Shown: piece by piece, positions 32,385 to 41,761 of the stretch
Layout: each line of letters opens with the position of its first letter
Position numbering within the stretch: position 1 is the first letter of the stretch
Assembly (NCBI RefSeq): GCF_009827055.1
Contig: NZ_WUMK01000012.1
Location: 62,001-126,000, forward strand
Reading direction: 5' to 3'
DNA from: Shinella kummerowiae
GTDB lineage: Bacteria; Pseudomonadota; Alphaproteobacteria; Rhizobiales; Rhizobiaceae
DNA length: 64,000 bases
The notes under the pieces: generated by a model
Database searches by the model: none
What the model was told of the DNA's origin: nothing
Seen by the model: the letters and a program-made list of their open reading frames with translations, nothing else
Made by a program: the position numbers and the translations under genes

Positions 32385-32515
32385 GGCATTCTCCGGGACG
32401 ATACCCTCCTATATCGCCTCCGCCTCCCTCAAGCGCAAGAGATCAGGCATCCGGCAGACTTGACGCTTCCGGTGCTTTTGTCGATACGGAAGGAGACGAA
32501 ACCCCGGAAAAGACC

Positions 32516-33094
32516 ATGACCGAGTTGATCGAACCGGCCCCTCTTACGCTCGCCGAGCAGGCCCGGGCAGCGCTCGGCAAGCGCAATCTCGTTCTGATCG
32601 GCCTGATGGGCGCCGGCAAGTCGGCAATCGGCCGCATGACGGCGCAGGCGCTCGGCATTCCCTTCATCGATTCCGACCACGAAATAGAACGCGTCTCGCG
32701 CATGTCGATCGCCGATCTCTTCGCGGCCTATGGCGAAGCGGAGTTTCGTGCGCTCGAAACCCGGGTCATCAAGCGCCTGCTGCGCTCCGGCCCGCGGGTC
32801 GTGTCGACCGGCGGCGGCGCCTATATCAATGAGAACACGCGAAAACATATCCGGCGCGGCGGGCTGACCGTCTGGCTGAAGGCCGATCTCGATGTGCTGT
32901 GGGAACGCGTCAACAAGCGCGACACCCGCCCGCTCCTGAAGACGGAAAACCCGCGCCAGACCCTCGAAAACCTCATGAACGCCCGCTACCCGATCTATGC
33001 GGAGGCCGATCTCACGGTCCTGTCGCGGGACGTTAAAAAGGAAACCATGGTGGAAGAGGTGCTCGCCGCGATCACCGCCGCCAGAAGAAGCTGA
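32516..33094 (+). CDS. aroK: Shikimate kinase
   Basis: The 192-residue kinase phosphorylates shikimate in the aromatic amino acid pathway. The P-loop is GLMGAGKSAIGR near residues 29-40; the shikimate site includes DSDHEIERVSRMSIADLF and the RALETRVI and VVSTGGGAY motifs. The lid includes RDTRPLL. It precedes aroB by four bases and is divergent from the xerD unit. The upstream ATG at 32516 with GGAAAAGACC fits the start. Confidence 0.95.
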   Translation: MTELIEPAPLTLAEQARAALGKRNLVLIGLMGAGKSAIGRMTAQALGIPFIDSDHEIERVSRMSIADLFAAYGEAEFRALETRVIKRLLRSGPRVVSTGGGAYINENTRKHIRRGGLTVWLKADLDVLWERVNKRDTRPLLKTENPRQTLENLMNARYPIYAEADLTVLSRDVKKETMVEEVLAAITAARRS

Positions 33095-33098
33095 CGAG

Positions 33099-34232
33099 AT
33101 GACCATGACTGCCAATGCCATTGCCGGCCGCACCGTCCGGGTCGAACTGGGCGACCGCGCCTACGATATCCTGATCGGCCCCGGCCTGATCGCCACCGCC
33201 GGCCGCGAGATCGCCAGCCGCCTCAAGGGCCGCAAGGTCGCCGTCATCACCGACGAACACGTTGCACCGCTCTATCTCGACGGCTTCATGGCGTCGCTGA
33301 AGGCCGAAGGCATCGATTCCGTCTCGCTGGTGCTGCCGGCCGGGGAAAAGACAAAAAGCTTCGAACATCTGATCAGCGTCTGCGACAAAGTGCTCGCCGC
33401 CCGCATCGAACGCAACGACGCGGTCGTGGCTTTGGGTGGCGGCGTCATCGGCGACCTTACCGGATTTGCCGCCGGCATCGCCCGCCGCGGCTCGCGCTTC
33501 ATCCAGGTGCCGACCTCGCTGCTGGCGCAGGTGGATTCCTCCGTCGGCGGCAAGACCGGCATCAATTCGCCGCACGGCAAGAACCTGATCGGCGTCTTCC
33601 ACCAGCCGGATCTCGTGCTGGCCGATACGGACGTGCTCGACACGCTCTCGCAGCGCGAATTCCGCGCCGGCTATGCCGAGGTCGCGAAATACGGCCTGAT
33701 CGACAAAGCCGATTTCTTCGCCTGGCTGGAAAAGAACTGGCAGGCGGTCTTTGCCGGCGGCGAGGCGCGCATAGAAGCGATCGCCACGAGCTGCCAGGCG
33801 AAAGCCGATGTCGTCGCCGCTGACGAACGCGAGAACGGCCAGCGCGCGTTGCTCAATCTCGGCCACACATTCGGTCACGCGCTGGAAGCCGCCACTGCGT
33901 ATGACAGCGCCCGCCTCGTGCATGGCGAGGGCGTGTCGATCGGCATGGTATTGGCCCACCAGTTCTCCGCCCGCATGAACCTTTGCAGTCCCGACGACGG
34001 CAAGCGCGTCGAGGCTCATCTGCGTGAGGTTGGCCTGCCCACGTCGATGGATCAGATCCCGGGCGGCCTGCCGCCGGCGGGAAAGTTGATGGACGCCATC
34101 GCCCAGGACAAGAAGGTCAAGGGCGGCAAGCTCACCTTCATCCTGACACGCGGCATCGGCCAGTCCTTCGTCGCCGACGACGTGCCGCAATCCGAAGTCG
34201 TCGCGTTCCTTAAGGAAAAGCTGCCGCAATGA
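33099..34232 (+). CDS. aroB: 3-dehydroquinate synthase
   Basis: The 377-residue enzyme converts DAHP to 3-dehydroquinate with NAD and zinc. Recognisable features are VALGGGVIGDLTGFAAG, QVPTSLLAQVDSSVGGKTG, and the metal ligands in EVAKYGLI and LGHTFGHALEA, with another His in HGEGVSIGM. Length is typical. It forms an operon with aroK upstream and the CorC-like gene downstream, whose start overlaps by four bases. Confidence 0.96.
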   Translation: MTMTANAIAGRTVRVELGDRAYDILIGPGLIATAGREIASRLKGRKVAVITDEHVAPLYLDGFMASLKAEGIDSVSLVLPAGEKTKSFEHLISVCDKVLAARIERNDAVVALGGGVIGDLTGFAAGIARRGSRFIQVPTSLLAQVDSSVGGKTGINSPHGKNLIGVFHQPDLVLADTDVLDTLSQREFRAGYAEVAKYGLIDKADFFAWLEKNWQAVFAGGEARIEAIATSCQAKADVVAADERENGQRALLNLGHTFGHALEAATAYDSARLVHGEGVSIGMVLAHQFSARMNLCSPDDGKRVEAHLREVGLPTSMDQIPGGLPPAGKLMDAIAQDKKVKGGKLTFILTRGIGQSFVADDVPQSEVVAFLKEKLPQ

Positions 34233-35149
34233 CCGGCGACACGCCCACCGCGCTCGCTCCCTTCCCCTGGCTGCTGATCCTTCTTGTCCTCGGCCTGATT
34301 CCTCTCGCTATAATGATTTTCCGATCGCGTACACCGCTCGCCGCCCTTTGGCGCAGCCATCAGGAAACGCGCGAGACCGAGGGCGAACGCCGCAACGGGC
34401 AGACCGCCCGCGACAGCACCCCGAACAAGTCCGACCGCGAAAAGGCCGCGGGCATGCTCGACCTCGACGCGCTGGAAGTCTCCGACATCATGATCCACCG
34501 CACGACCATGCGCGCGCTCAATGCCGGTGACCGGCCGGAGGAGATCGTCAAGGCGGTGCTGGAAAGCCCCTATACGCGCATGCCGCTCTGGTCGGGCTCG
34601 GTGGACAACATCGTCGGTGTCGTGCACGCCAAGGATCTGCTACGCGCGCTCACCGTGCCGGGCGTCGAGCCGAAAAATCTCGACATCACCGAAGTCGCGC
34701 AAAAACCCTGGTTCGTGCCGGATACGACCACGCTCAAGGAACAGCTCGCTGCCTTCCTGCGCCGCAAGGAGCATTTCGCCACCGTGGTGGACGAATATGG
34801 CGAGGTACAGGGTCTCGTCACGCTGCAGGACATCCTGAAGGAAATCGTCGGCGATATTTCCGACGAGAAGGATGTCGACATCCAGGGCGTGCGTCAGGAG
34901 GCGGACGGCTCGCTCGTCGTCGATGGCAGCGTGTCGATCCGCGATCTCAACCGCTCCTTCGACTGGGCGCTGCCGGACGAGGAGGCGACCACCATCGCCG
35001 GCTTCGTCATCCACGAATCGAAATCGATTCCGGAAGAGCGCCAGGCCTTCACCTTCTACGGCAAGCGCTTCATCGTCATGAAGCGGGTGAAGAACCGCAT
35101 CACCAAGCTGCGCATCCGCCCGGTCGAACCCGAGCCGCCGCGCGCCTGA
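34229..35149 (+). CDS. CBS/CorC_HlyC-domain protein lacking most of the CNNM membrane domain
   Basis: The 306-residue product has a single predicted membrane helix (residues 14-30) and then a cytoplasmic CBS-pair (SDIMIHRTTM to ILKEIVGDI, about 85-210) and a transporter-associated CorC_HlyC domain (about 225-300, ending FIVMKRVKNRITKLRI). Rhizobial homologues next to aroB are usually about 430 residues with a full four-helix CNNM (DUF21) domain. Here that domain is essentially missing, although the gene starts in normal ATGA overlap with aroB. A transport role is therefore doubtful. Confidence 0.85.
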   Translation: MTGDTPTALAPFPWLLILLVLGLIPLAIMIFRSRTPLAALWRSHQETRETEGERRNGQTARDSTPNKSDREKAAGMLDLDALEVSDIMIHRTTMRALNAGDRPEEIVKAVLESPYTRMPLWSGSVDNIVGVVHAKDLLRALTVPGVEPKNLDITEVAQKPWFVPDTTTLKEQLAAFLRRKEHFATVVDEYGEVQGLVTLQDILKEIVGDISDEKDVDIQGVRQEADGSLVVDGSVSIRDLNRSFDWALPDEEATTIAGFVIHESKSIPEERQAFTFYGKRFIVMKRVKNRITKLRIRPVEPEPPRA

Positions 35150-35431
35150 TCACCAGCGTGTCGGTTCGCCGGGTGCGGCCACCTCGACGGCGAGCGCGTG
35201 CAATCCGGCGTCGAATTCCGCCTTCACCAGATCGTTGATCGCCCGGTGCCGCGCCACCCGGCTCATGCCGGCAAAGGCGGAGGCCACGATGCGCACGCGC
35301 ATATGCGTCTCGCCTTCGCCGTTGAATTCCGGCTTGTGGCCGGCATGCAGATGGCTCTCGTTGATGACCTCGAGGCGCTCCGGCGAAAAGGCGGCGCCGA
35401 GTTTTTCGGCGATGCTGGATTTCATGGACAT
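35150..35431 (-). CDS. BolA family protein
   Basis: The 93-residue protein starts MSMKSSIAEKLGAAFSPERL. The BolA core is clear: INESHLHAGHK near residues 24-34, then ETHMRVRIVASAFAGMSRVARHRAINDLV and LHALAVEVAAPGE. BolA proteins act with monothiol glutaredoxins in iron-sulfur handling or as DNA-binding regulators. It is convergent with the CorC-like gene and divergent from the DnaJ-like gene. Confidence 0.93.
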   Translation of the reverse strand: MSMKSSIAEKLGAAFSPERLEVINESHLHAGHKPEFNGEGETHMRVRIVASAFAGMSRVARHRAINDLVKAEFDAGLHALAVEVAAPGEPTRW

Positions 35432-35551
35432 GGGAAACCTTCGGCAATGTAAAATCACGCGCCGCAACGCAGAAAAAGGGTCCCACAAAGCCAGCAACAT
35501 TCCGCTTTGTCAATTCTTGTTGCAGGCCTTCCGGAACCCCATAATGGGGCG

Positions 35552-36175
35552 ATGAAACTCGATTCCAAATACTTCGACCGCATTCGCACGAAGCGGCGCG
35601 TGGAGCGTCCCGAACGTTCCGCGCCGACCTGTCAGTGGGACGGCTGCGAAGAGAATGCCGTGCATCGCGCGCCCGTCGGCCGCAATGCCGAAGGCCAGTA
35701 TTTCATGTTCTGCTTCGAGCACGTCAAGGAATACAACAAGGGCTATAACTACTTCTCCGGCCTCTCCGACGGCGAGATCGCCCGCTACCAGAAAGAGGCC
35801 ATCACCGGCCACCGCCCGACCTGGACGATCGGTGTCAACAAGGCCTCCAAGAACGGCCCGGCGCAGGGCACCGCCCGCTCTGGCACGGCCGGGGCAAATC
35901 AGCGCATCCGCGATCCCTTCGGCTTCGTCGAACAGGGCAAGGGACGCGGTCCACGCATGGAACCGCGCGCCAGAAAACTGAAAACACTGGAGGCGAAGGC
36001 CTACGACACGCTGGGTCTTGCCGCCACGGCAACGGCCCAGGACATCAAGACCGCATACAAAGCCCTTGTCAAAAAGCATCACCCCGATGCAAATGGCGGA
36101 GATAGAGGCTCGGAGGAGCGTTTTCGCGCGGTCATCCAAGCATATCAATTGTTAAAGCAGGCCGGCTTCTGCTAG
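35552..36175 (+). CDS. J-domain (DnaJ-like) molecular co-chaperone
   Basis: The 207-residue protein has a C-terminal J domain (about residues 148-205) with the HPD tripeptide in [12 protein letters not shown]. The N-terminal two-thirds carries a putative zinc-binding region ([12 protein letters not shown] with CFEHVKEYN). It is a specialised DnaJ, conserved in rhizobia beside cobS. It probably recruits DnaK to a specific client; proximity to cobaltochelatase suggests but does not prove a link. Start is the ATG at 35552. Confidence 0.9.
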   Translation: MKLDSKYFDRIRTKRRVERPERSAPTCQWDGCEENAVHRAPVGRNAEGQYFMFCFEHVKEYNKGYNYFSGLSDGEIARYQKEAITGHRPTWTIGVNKASKNGPAQGTARSGTAGANQRIRDPFGFVEQGKGRGPRMEPRARKLKTLEAKAYDTLGLAATATAQDIKTAYKALVKKHHPDANGGDRGSEERFRAVIQAYQLLKQAGFC

Positions 36176-36187
36176 AGCATTTTTGCA

Positions 36188-36207
36188 GCCGGGCGGAATC
36201 GCCCGGC
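36188..36207. repeat. GC-rich hairpin between the DnaJ-like and cobS genes
   Basis: GCCGGGCG (36188-36195) and CGCCCGGC (36200-36207) form an eight-pair stem with a GAAT tetraloop. No T-run follows on either strand, so it is more a structural or weak termination element. It sits in the 121-base gap between the two genes; nothing else is recognisable there. Confidence 0.45.
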
Positions 36208-36296
36208 GTCGCACAATGCGGTCAAGCAAAAAGCAGAGTTGGCGCACAACAGGATATCGGGCGGACGCGCGGGTGGCGGCGGCCCACGGAGACGTT

Positions 36297-37295
36297 ATGA
36301 GCAAGATGGATCTCGATATTTCCAACCTCCCCGATACCACGGTATCCGTTCGGGAGGTTTTCGGCATTGATACGGACCTGCGCGTCCCGGCCTATTCCAA
36401 GGCGGACGCCTATGTGCCGGACCTCGACCCTGACTATCTTTTCGACCGCGAAACGACGCTCGCCATCCTGGCAGGCTTCGCGCACAACCGGCGCGTCATG
36501 GTTTCCGGCTACCACGGCACGGGCAAGTCGACCCATATCGAGCAGGTCGCCGCCCGCCTCAACTGGCCCTGCGTGCGCGTCAACCTCGACAGCCATGTCA
36601 GCCGTATCGACCTCGTCGGCAAGGACGCCATCGTCGTCAAGGATGGCCTGCAGGTCACCGAATTCAAGGACGGCATCCTGCCCTGGGCCTACCAGCACAA
36701 TGTCGCGCTCGTCTTCGACGAATACGATGCCGGCCGCCCGGACGTGATGTTCGTCATCCAGCGCGTGCTGGAATCCGCCGGCCGCCTGACGCTGCTTGAC
36801 CAGAGCCGCGTCATCCGCCCGCACCCCGCCTTCCGCCTGTTCGCCACCGCCAACACGGTCGGGCTGGGCGATACGACGGGCCTCTACCACGGCACGCAGC
36901 AGATCAACCAGGCGCAGATGGACCGCTGGTCGATCGTCACCACGCTGAACTACCTGCCGCACGACCACGAAGTCAGCATCGTCGCCGCCAAGGTGAAGCG
37001 TCTTGCCTCCGGCAAGGACGGCCGTGACACGATCTCGCGCATGGTGCGCGTGGCCGATCTCACCCGCGCCGCCTTCATCAACGGCGACCTGTCGACCGTG
37101 ATGAGCCCGCGTACGGTCATCACCTGGGGCGAAAATGCCGAAATCTTCGGCGACCTCGCCTTCGCCTTCCGCGTCACCTTCCTCAACAAGTGCGACGAAC
37201 TGGAACGCACGCTGGTTGCCGAACTCTACCAGCGCGCCTTCGGCGTCGAGCTGAAGGAAAGTGCCGCCAACATCGTGCTTGAGGCGACGGCCTGA
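36297..37295 (+). CDS. cobS: Aerobic cobaltochelatase subunit CobS
   Basis: The 332-residue AAA+ ATPase energises cobalt insertion into hydrogenobyrinic acid a,c-diamide. The Walker A is GYHGTGKST near residues 71-79 and the Walker B is [10 protein letters not shown] near 138-147. The start [25 protein letters not shown] matches the classic CobS of Pseudomonas denitrificans, including total length. It is followed 18 bases later by cobT, forming the CobST complex. Confidence 0.97.
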   Translation: MSKMDLDISNLPDTTVSVREVFGIDTDLRVPAYSKADAYVPDLDPDYLFDRETTLAILAGFAHNRRVMVSGYHGTGKSTHIEQVAARLNWPCVRVNLDSHVSRIDLVGKDAIVVKDGLQVTEFKDGILPWAYQHNVALVFDEYDAGRPDVMFVIQRVLESAGRLTLLDQSRVIRPHPAFRLFATANTVGLGDTTGLYHGTQQINQAQMDRWSIVTTLNYLPHDHEVSIVAAKVKRLASGKDGRDTISRMVRVADLTRAAFINGDLSTVMSPRTVITWGENAEIFGDLAFAFRVTFLNKCDELERTLVAELYQRAFGVELKESAANIVLEATA

Positions 37296-37313
37296 CGGTC
37301 GGGTAGGAAAGTC

Positions 37314-39215
37314 ATGGCTGCTCGCGGAGACAATTCGAAGCCGAGGCCCGGCGGCGTGGTCGACATGGAGCCGTTCCGCCGCGCGGTAACGGGCTGTGTG
37401 CGCGCCGTCTCCGGTGATGCGGAGGTGGAGGTCACCTTCGCCAACGAGCGGCCCGGCATGACCGGTGAGCGTATCCGCCTGCCGGAACTGACCAAGCGCC
37501 CCTCGCCAACCGAGGTCGCGATCACCCGCGGCCTCGGCGATTCGATGGCGCTGCGCAAGGCCTGCCACGACGCCCGCATCCACGCGACCATGTCGCCGCA
37601 GGGTGCGGACGCGCGGGCGATCTTCGATGCCGTCGAGCAGGCGCGCGTTGAGGCCATCGGCTCCAATCGCATGCAGGGCATGGCGCAGAACCTCAACGTC
37701 ATGCTGACGGAGAAATACGCCAAGGCCAATTTCGGCGCGATCACCCGCCAGGCCGACGCCCCGCTGGAAGAAGCCGTCGCCCTGATCGTGCGTGAAAAGC
37801 TGACGGGCCAGACCCCGCCGGCCTCCGCCGGCAAGGTGCTCGATCTCTGGCGCGACTTCATCGAGGACAAGGCCGCCAAGGACATGGAGGGCCTGTCGGC
37901 CGCCATCAACGACCAGCAGGCCTTCTCCCGCGTCGTGCGCAACATGCTCGCGTCGATGAACGTCGCTGAACAGTACGGCGACGACGAGACCGAGCCGGAC
38001 GATTCGGAAACGCCCGAGGACGAAAACCAGCCGCGCAGCGACGAGCAGGAAGACAACGAAAGCCAGGAAGACGCTGGCGACGATTCCGCGCCCGCCGACG
38101 AGAACGAGACGTCCGACGAGCAGATGGACGAAGGCGAGATGGACGGCGCGGAAATCTCCGACGACGATCTCGTCGAGGATGACGGCGACGACACGGACAC
38201 GCCCGGCGAAGTCCGCCGCCCGAACCATCCCTTCAGCGATTTCAACGAGAAGGTCGACTACACGGTCTTCACGGAAGAATTCGATGAAATGATCCTCGCC
38301 GAAGAGCTCTGCGACGAAGCGGAACTCGACCGGCTGCGCGCCTTCCTCGATAAGCAGCTCGCCCATCTTCAGGGTGCGGTCGGCCGCCTGGCGAACCGCC
38401 TGCAGCGCCGCCTGATGGCGCAGCAGAACCGCGCCTGGGAATTCGACCTCGAAGAGGGTTACCTCGACAGCGCCCGCCTGCAACGCATCATCATCGATCC
38501 GATGCAGCCGCTCTCCTTCAAGCGCGAGAAGGACACAACCTTCCGCGATACGGTCGTGACGCTGCTGATCGACAATTCCGGCTCGATGCGCGGCCGGCCG
38601 ATCACGGTCGCCGCCACCTGCGCCGATATTCTGGCACGCACGCTGGAGCGCTGCGGCGTGAAGGTCGAAATTCTCGGCTTCACCACCAAGGCGTGGAAGG
38701 GCGGCCAGTCGCGTGAAAAATGGCTCGGCAGCGGCAAGCCGCAATCGCCCGGTCGCCTCAACGACCTGCGCCACATCGTCTACAAGAGCGCCGATGCGCC
38801 CTGGCGGCGTGCACGGCGCAATCTCGGCCTGATGATGCGCGAAGGCCTGCTCAAGGAAAACATCGACGGCGAGGCGCTGATCTGGGCGCACAACCGCCTG
38901 CTCGCCCGCCCCGAGCAGCGCCGTATCCTGATGATGATCTCCGACGGCGCGCCGGTCGACGATTCGACGCTGTCGGTGAACCCTGGCAACTATCTCGAGC
39001 GGCATCTGCGCGCCGCCATCGACCAGATCGAGACGCGCTCGCCGGTCGAGCTTCTCGCCATCGGCATCGGCCATGACGTGACCCGCTACTACCGCCGCGC
39101 CGTCACCATCGTCGATGCGGACGAGCTGGCCGGCGCCATGACCGAACAGCTTGCCTCGCTCTTCGCCGACGAGGCCACCAGCCGACGCCCCGCCGGCCGC
39201 CGCCGTGCGGGCTGA
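37314..39215 (+). CDS. cobT: Aerobic cobaltochelatase subunit CobT
   Basis: The 633-residue subunit works with CobS and CobN. It has an N-terminal domain to about residue 220, a highly acidic linker (about 225-305, rich in D and E), and a C-terminal von Willebrand A domain with the MIDAS motif DNSGSMRG near residue 420. The C-terminal SDGAPVDD motif is also typical. Length agrees with known CobT. The ribosome site GGGTAGGAAAG supports the start. Confidence 0.97.
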   Translation: MAARGDNSKPRPGGVVDMEPFRRAVTGCVRAVSGDAEVEVTFANERPGMTGERIRLPELTKRPSPTEVAITRGLGDSMALRKACHDARIHATMSPQGADARAIFDAVEQARVEAIGSNRMQGMAQNLNVMLTEKYAKANFGAITRQADAPLEEAVALIVREKLTGQTPPASAGKVLDLWRDFIEDKAAKDMEGLSAAINDQQAFSRVVRNMLASMNVAEQYGDDETEPDDSETPEDENQPRSDEQEDNESQEDAGDDSAPADENETSDEQMDEGEMDGAEISDDDLVEDDGDDTDTPGEVRRPNHPFSDFNEKVDYTVFTEEFDEMILAEELCDEAELDRLRAFLDKQLAHLQGAVGRLANRLQRRLMAQQNRAWEFDLEEGYLDSARLQRIIIDPMQPLSFKREKDTTFRDTVVTLLIDNSGSMRGRPITVAATCADILARTLERCGVKVEILGFTTKAWKGGQSREKWLGSGKPQSPGRLNDLRHIVYKSADAPWRRARRNLGLMMREGLLKENIDGEALIWAHNRLLARPEQRRILMMISDGAPVDDSTLSVNPGNYLERHLRAAIDQIETRSPVELLAIGIGHDVTRYYRRAVTIVDADELAGAMTEQLASLFADEATSRRPAGRRRAG

Positions 39216-39246
39216 ACCGGCGCTGCGCCGGCACCGTGGAGGCTTC

Positions 39247-40248
39247 ATGGGGAGCCTCCCGGCTCTCGCTCTCTCCCTGGTATTTGCTCTGCCGCTGGCG
39301 CGGCCCGTGGCGGCTGAGGTCATCGACCTGCCCGTCGTCAACCACGTCATCTCGCAGTTCGCGCTGGGCTCTGACAACCGCACCTTCGGCAAGCTCGAAT
39401 TTCTCGGCGGCATCAGCTACTCGTCGAGCAATCCGCTGCTCGGCGCCGTCTCGGCGATCCGCTTTCGTGATGACCAGAAAACCTTCGTCGCCGTGCTCGA
39501 CACCGGGCACTGGTTGACCGGTCGTATCGAACGCGATGCCGAGGGTCGGCTGAGCGGGCTCACCGACCTGAAGACCCGCTCGATGTTCAATACCGAGGGC
39601 CAGGACGAGAACGTCAAATACCAGATGGATGCCGAGGGCCTGGCGATCGGTAAGGGCGAACTGCTCGTCAGCTTCGAGGCGGTTCACCGCATCGACGTCT
39701 ATCCGGATCCGGGCTTTATGGACGCCAGGCCCTCGCGCCAACTGCCGCTCCCCTTCCCACGCCGCGAACTGCGCAGCAATCGCGGCATGGAGACGCTCGC
39801 CATGTCGCCGGCGACGGGCCCGCTTGGCGCCGTGCCGGTGACGGTCACCGAACGCAGCCTCGACGCCGGGGGCAACGTGCTGGCAGCCGTTCTCGATGGC
39901 CCGCTGGCGGGTGCATTCGCCGTGACGCGCAACGACCCCTGGGACATCACCGACGGCGCCTTCCTGCCGAACGGCGACCTCCTGCTGCTGGAACGTCGCT
40001 TCCGGCTGTCGGATGGTGTGGGCATGCGCATCCGCCGCATCGACGGCACGAAGATCCGTCCCGGCGCCGTGGTCGACGGCGAGGTGCTGATCGATGTCGA
40101 TCTCAGCCACCAGATCGACAATATGGAAGGGCTGGACGTCGTGGCGATGGCCGACGACGACATCCGCATCATCGTCGTCTCCGACGACAACCACTCCATT
40201 CTCCAGCGCAACCTGATGCTGGAATTCCGCCTGCCGCAGACAAAATAA
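39247..40248 (+). CDS. Esterase-like activity of phytase family protein
   Basis: The product, 333 residues from the ATG preceded by GGAGG, is a secreted beta-propeller-like protein with the phytase-like/esterase signature: FGKLEFLGGISYSS, LSAIRF-like VSAIRFRDDQKTFVAVLDTGHW, AEGLAIGKGELLVSFE and ITDGAFLPNGDLLLLERRF. A hydrophobic N-terminus ends near VAAE. A GTG at 39205 overlapping cobT would add a basic n-region typical of signal peptides and is an alternative start. Function is not experimentally established. Confidence 0.85.
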   Translation: MGSLPALALSLVFALPLARPVAAEVIDLPVVNHVISQFALGSDNRTFGKLEFLGGISYSSSNPLLGAVSAIRFRDDQKTFVAVLDTGHWLTGRIERDAEGRLSGLTDLKTRSMFNTEGQDENVKYQMDAEGLAIGKGELLVSFEAVHRIDVYPDPGFMDARPSRQLPLPFPRRELRSNRGMETLAMSPATGPLGAVPVTVTERSLDAGGNVLAAVLDGPLAGAFAVTRNDPWDITDGAFLPNGDLLLLERRFRLSDGVGMRIRRIDGTKIRPGAVVDGEVLIDVDLSHQIDNMEGLDVVAMADDDIRIIVVSDDNHSILQRNLMLEFRLPQTK

Positions 40249-40272
40249 AAGCCGCCCAGAAATACGGGCGGC
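40241..40272 (-). terminator. Candidate intrinsic terminator downstream of yhhQ
   Basis: GCCGCCC (40251-40257) pairs with GGGCGGC (40266-40272). Read on the minus strand it is followed by TTTTATTTTG, so it fits an intrinsic terminator for transcription coming from yhhQ. It also covers the end of the plus-strand esterase gene, so it may serve both. Confidence 0.65.
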
Positions 40273-40305
40273 CTAGCTGCTGGCAGAGGCCAGTAAACCT
40301 CTCCT

Positions 40306-40389
40306 TCGTCATGGTCGAGCCTGACCCGACCATCCATCCAGCGGCACATCGCGGATGGGGATCCTCGGGTCAAGCGCGAGGATGACGGA
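40306..40389. repeat. Rhizobial intergenic palindromic repeat
   Basis: Two hairpins lie in tandem: TGGTCG...CGACCA (40312-40332) and ATCCTCG...CGAGGAT (40361-40383). Their loops are mutually complementary (CCTGACCC and GGGTCAAG). The outer CGTCAT and GATGACG also pair. This is the form of a mosaic palindromic element common in Rhizobiaceae intergenic DNA. It carries no gene. Confidence 0.6.
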
Positions 40390-40407
40390 TTGCTTGGAGC
40401 AAGGGGC

Positions 40408-41046
40408 TCAGGCCGTCTTTTCGACGCCCGGCATCGGCTTCAGCTTGCTCATCAGCGCGCCGTAGGGCAGCAGCATGACGATGCCGACCAGCACCTTCAC
40501 GGAGAAGTCGCCAAGCGCCCAGGAGATCCAGCGCGGGGCTTCGGTGGTGAGGACACCGAGCACCGGCGCCCATTCGATCGCGAAGGCATCGTTCGGCCCG
40601 AACATCGAGAAGGCCGGTGCGAAGGCGAAGGAGAAGAAGATCACCGTATCAAGCGCCGAACCGAACAGCGAAGCGATCAGCGGCGCGCGCCACCAGGTCT
40701 GCCGGCGAAGCTGGTTGAACACGGAAATGTCAAGCAACTGGCCAAGCAGGAACGCCGAGCCCGAGGCGATCGCAATACGCGGCGAGGCAACGGCAAAGGA
40801 GAAGACCACGGCAACCAGAAAACCGGCTACGACGACGCGGCGCGCGATGCGCGGGCCGAACTGGCGGTTGGTCAGGTCGGTGATGAGGAAGGCGACCGGA
40901 TAGGTGAAGGCACCATAGGTCAGGAGATCGCCGAGATTGATGCCCAGCAGCGTGCCCGAAAGCGGGTACTGCACCAGCACATTGGAGGCGACGACCACAG
41001 CCGTCATCAGAAGGACGTAGAAAAACGTAATACGGTTCACTTGCAT
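40408..41046 (-). CDS. yhhQ: Queuosine precursor transporter YhhQ (VUT family)
   Basis: The 212-residue membrane protein starts MQVNRITFFYVLLMTAVVVAS and has six hydrophobic helices. The YhhQ signature is present: YPLSGTLLGINLGDLLTYGAF, FLITDLTNRQFGPRIARRVVV and SAFLLGQLLDISVFNQLRR. It imports preQ0/preQ1 for queuosine in tRNA. A longer open frame upstream is judged non-coding because the leader contains a repeat copy and a pseudoknot-like structure over the start codon. Confidence 0.92.
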   Translation of the reverse strand: MQVNRITFFYVLLMTAVVVASNVLVQYPLSGTLLGINLGDLLTYGAFTYPVAFLITDLTNRQFGPRIARRVVVAGFLVAVVFSFAVASPRIAIASGSAFLLGQLLDISVFNQLRRQTWWRAPLIASLFGSALDTVIFFSFAFAPAFSMFGPNDAFAIEWAPVLGVLTTEAPRWISWALGDFSVKVLVGIVMLLPYGALMSKLKPMPGVEKTA

Positions 41047-41072
41047 TTTTTTACCCTGGGTGATGCCACCAG
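41043..41072 (-). promoter_or_regulatory. Possible preQ1-type riboswitch pseudoknot at the yhhQ start
   Basis: On the minus strand CUGG (41069-41072) pairs with CCAG (41056-41059). The loop GCAU (41063-41066) can pair with AUGC (41043-41046), which includes the start codon, across an A-rich stretch. This is the H-type pseudoknot topology of class I preQ1 riboswitches, in front of a queuosine-precursor transporter. Loop 1 is only two bases, shorter than in known aptamers, so the call is tentative. Confidence 0.35.
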
Positions 41073-41086
41073 CTGGAGTTGATGAA

Positions 41087-41131
41087 GCAATTCCGGGAAA
41101 AAACGGGAGGCGGTTTTCCGTCCGGGATTGC
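41087..41131. repeat. 45-base dispersed repeat, copy 1
   Basis: The copy has inverted ends (GCAATTCCGG and CCGGGATTGC) around a centre containing GGCGGTTTTCCG. The same element, also 45 bases, appears at 53055-53099, and a degenerate copy at 62926-62970. It lies in the yhhQ leader. It looks like a short interspersed palindromic element. Confidence 0.6.
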
Positions 41132-41219
41132 GATTTAGGCAAACATCTGCGCAAAGCATTGAGGCCTGCCCGGCAACCGGTCAAGCCTCAATGAAAACGC
41201 GTGAGCTTCGTGCCTGAAA

Positions 41220-41519
41220 TCAGGCAGCAACTGCAGCGGCAGCGGTCTTCTTGGCGATCTGGCGGCGCAGCAGACGAGCGCGCATCGACAGTTCGTTCTC
41301 GCTGGCCTTCAGCAGGAAGGCATCGAGGCCACCGCGGTGCTCGACGGAACGCAGAGCAGCAGCGGAAACGCGAAGACGGTAACGCTGGCCGAGGGCGTCG
41401 GAAATCAGCGTGACATTGCACAGGTTCGGCAGGAACTTGCGCTTCGTCTTGTTGTTTGCGTGGCTCACATTGTTGCCCGACTGGACGCCCTTGCCGGTCA
41501 ATTCGCAACTACGGGACAT
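41220..41519 (-). CDS. rpmB: Ribosomal protein L28
   Basis: The 99-residue product starts [21 protein letters not shown] and continues [12 protein letters not shown], the unmistakable bL28 signature. The C-terminus is extended and basic/alanine-rich ([13 protein letters not shown]), common in alphaproteobacteria. It binds the large ribosomal subunit near the E site. The start is the ATG at 41517-41519, preceded by a region with no other gene. Confidence 0.97.
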   Translation of the reverse strand: MSRSCELTGKGVQSGNNVSHANNKTKRKFLPNLCNVTLISDALGQRYRLRVSAAALRSVEHRGGLDAFLLKASENELSMRARLLRRQIAKKTAAAAVAA

Positions 41520-41761
41520 GGTACACCTATTTTTTCTTGGTTCTGGACAATACGTTTCCGGCACCGAAACCGGCCGCAGTCCATCTGGCCTTTTTGAGAA
41601 GTCGCGGTTCTATAGTCACACGCGGCGGCGACGTCAAGCCAAACCTGCCGTTCAGCTTGAATTCAGTTGCCAAAAGCCATGATTTGCAGGCAATAGCAAG
41701 CAGATCGGGAATTTATCGCGGCGCAGAATCGCCGCAATAGCAGGCTAGGCGGAGCGTCTCA
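41520..41761. other. Intergenic region between rpmB and the DUF3108 gene
   Basis: This 242-base gap separates divergent genes and must contain both promoters. I see no RNA gene, and no strong hairpin. Only short overlapping frames occur, none with a ribosome site or family resemblance. Confidence 0.5.

Noticed and set aside
36176-36296. Cobalamin riboswitch upstream of cobS
   Set aside because: The gap is only 121 bases, with one simple hairpin; no B12-box-like conserved segment was seen.
36222-39413. Very long minus-strand open frame of over 1000 codons
   Set aside because: It is fully antisense to cobS and cobT, lacks any recognisable domain and results from high GC content at third positions.
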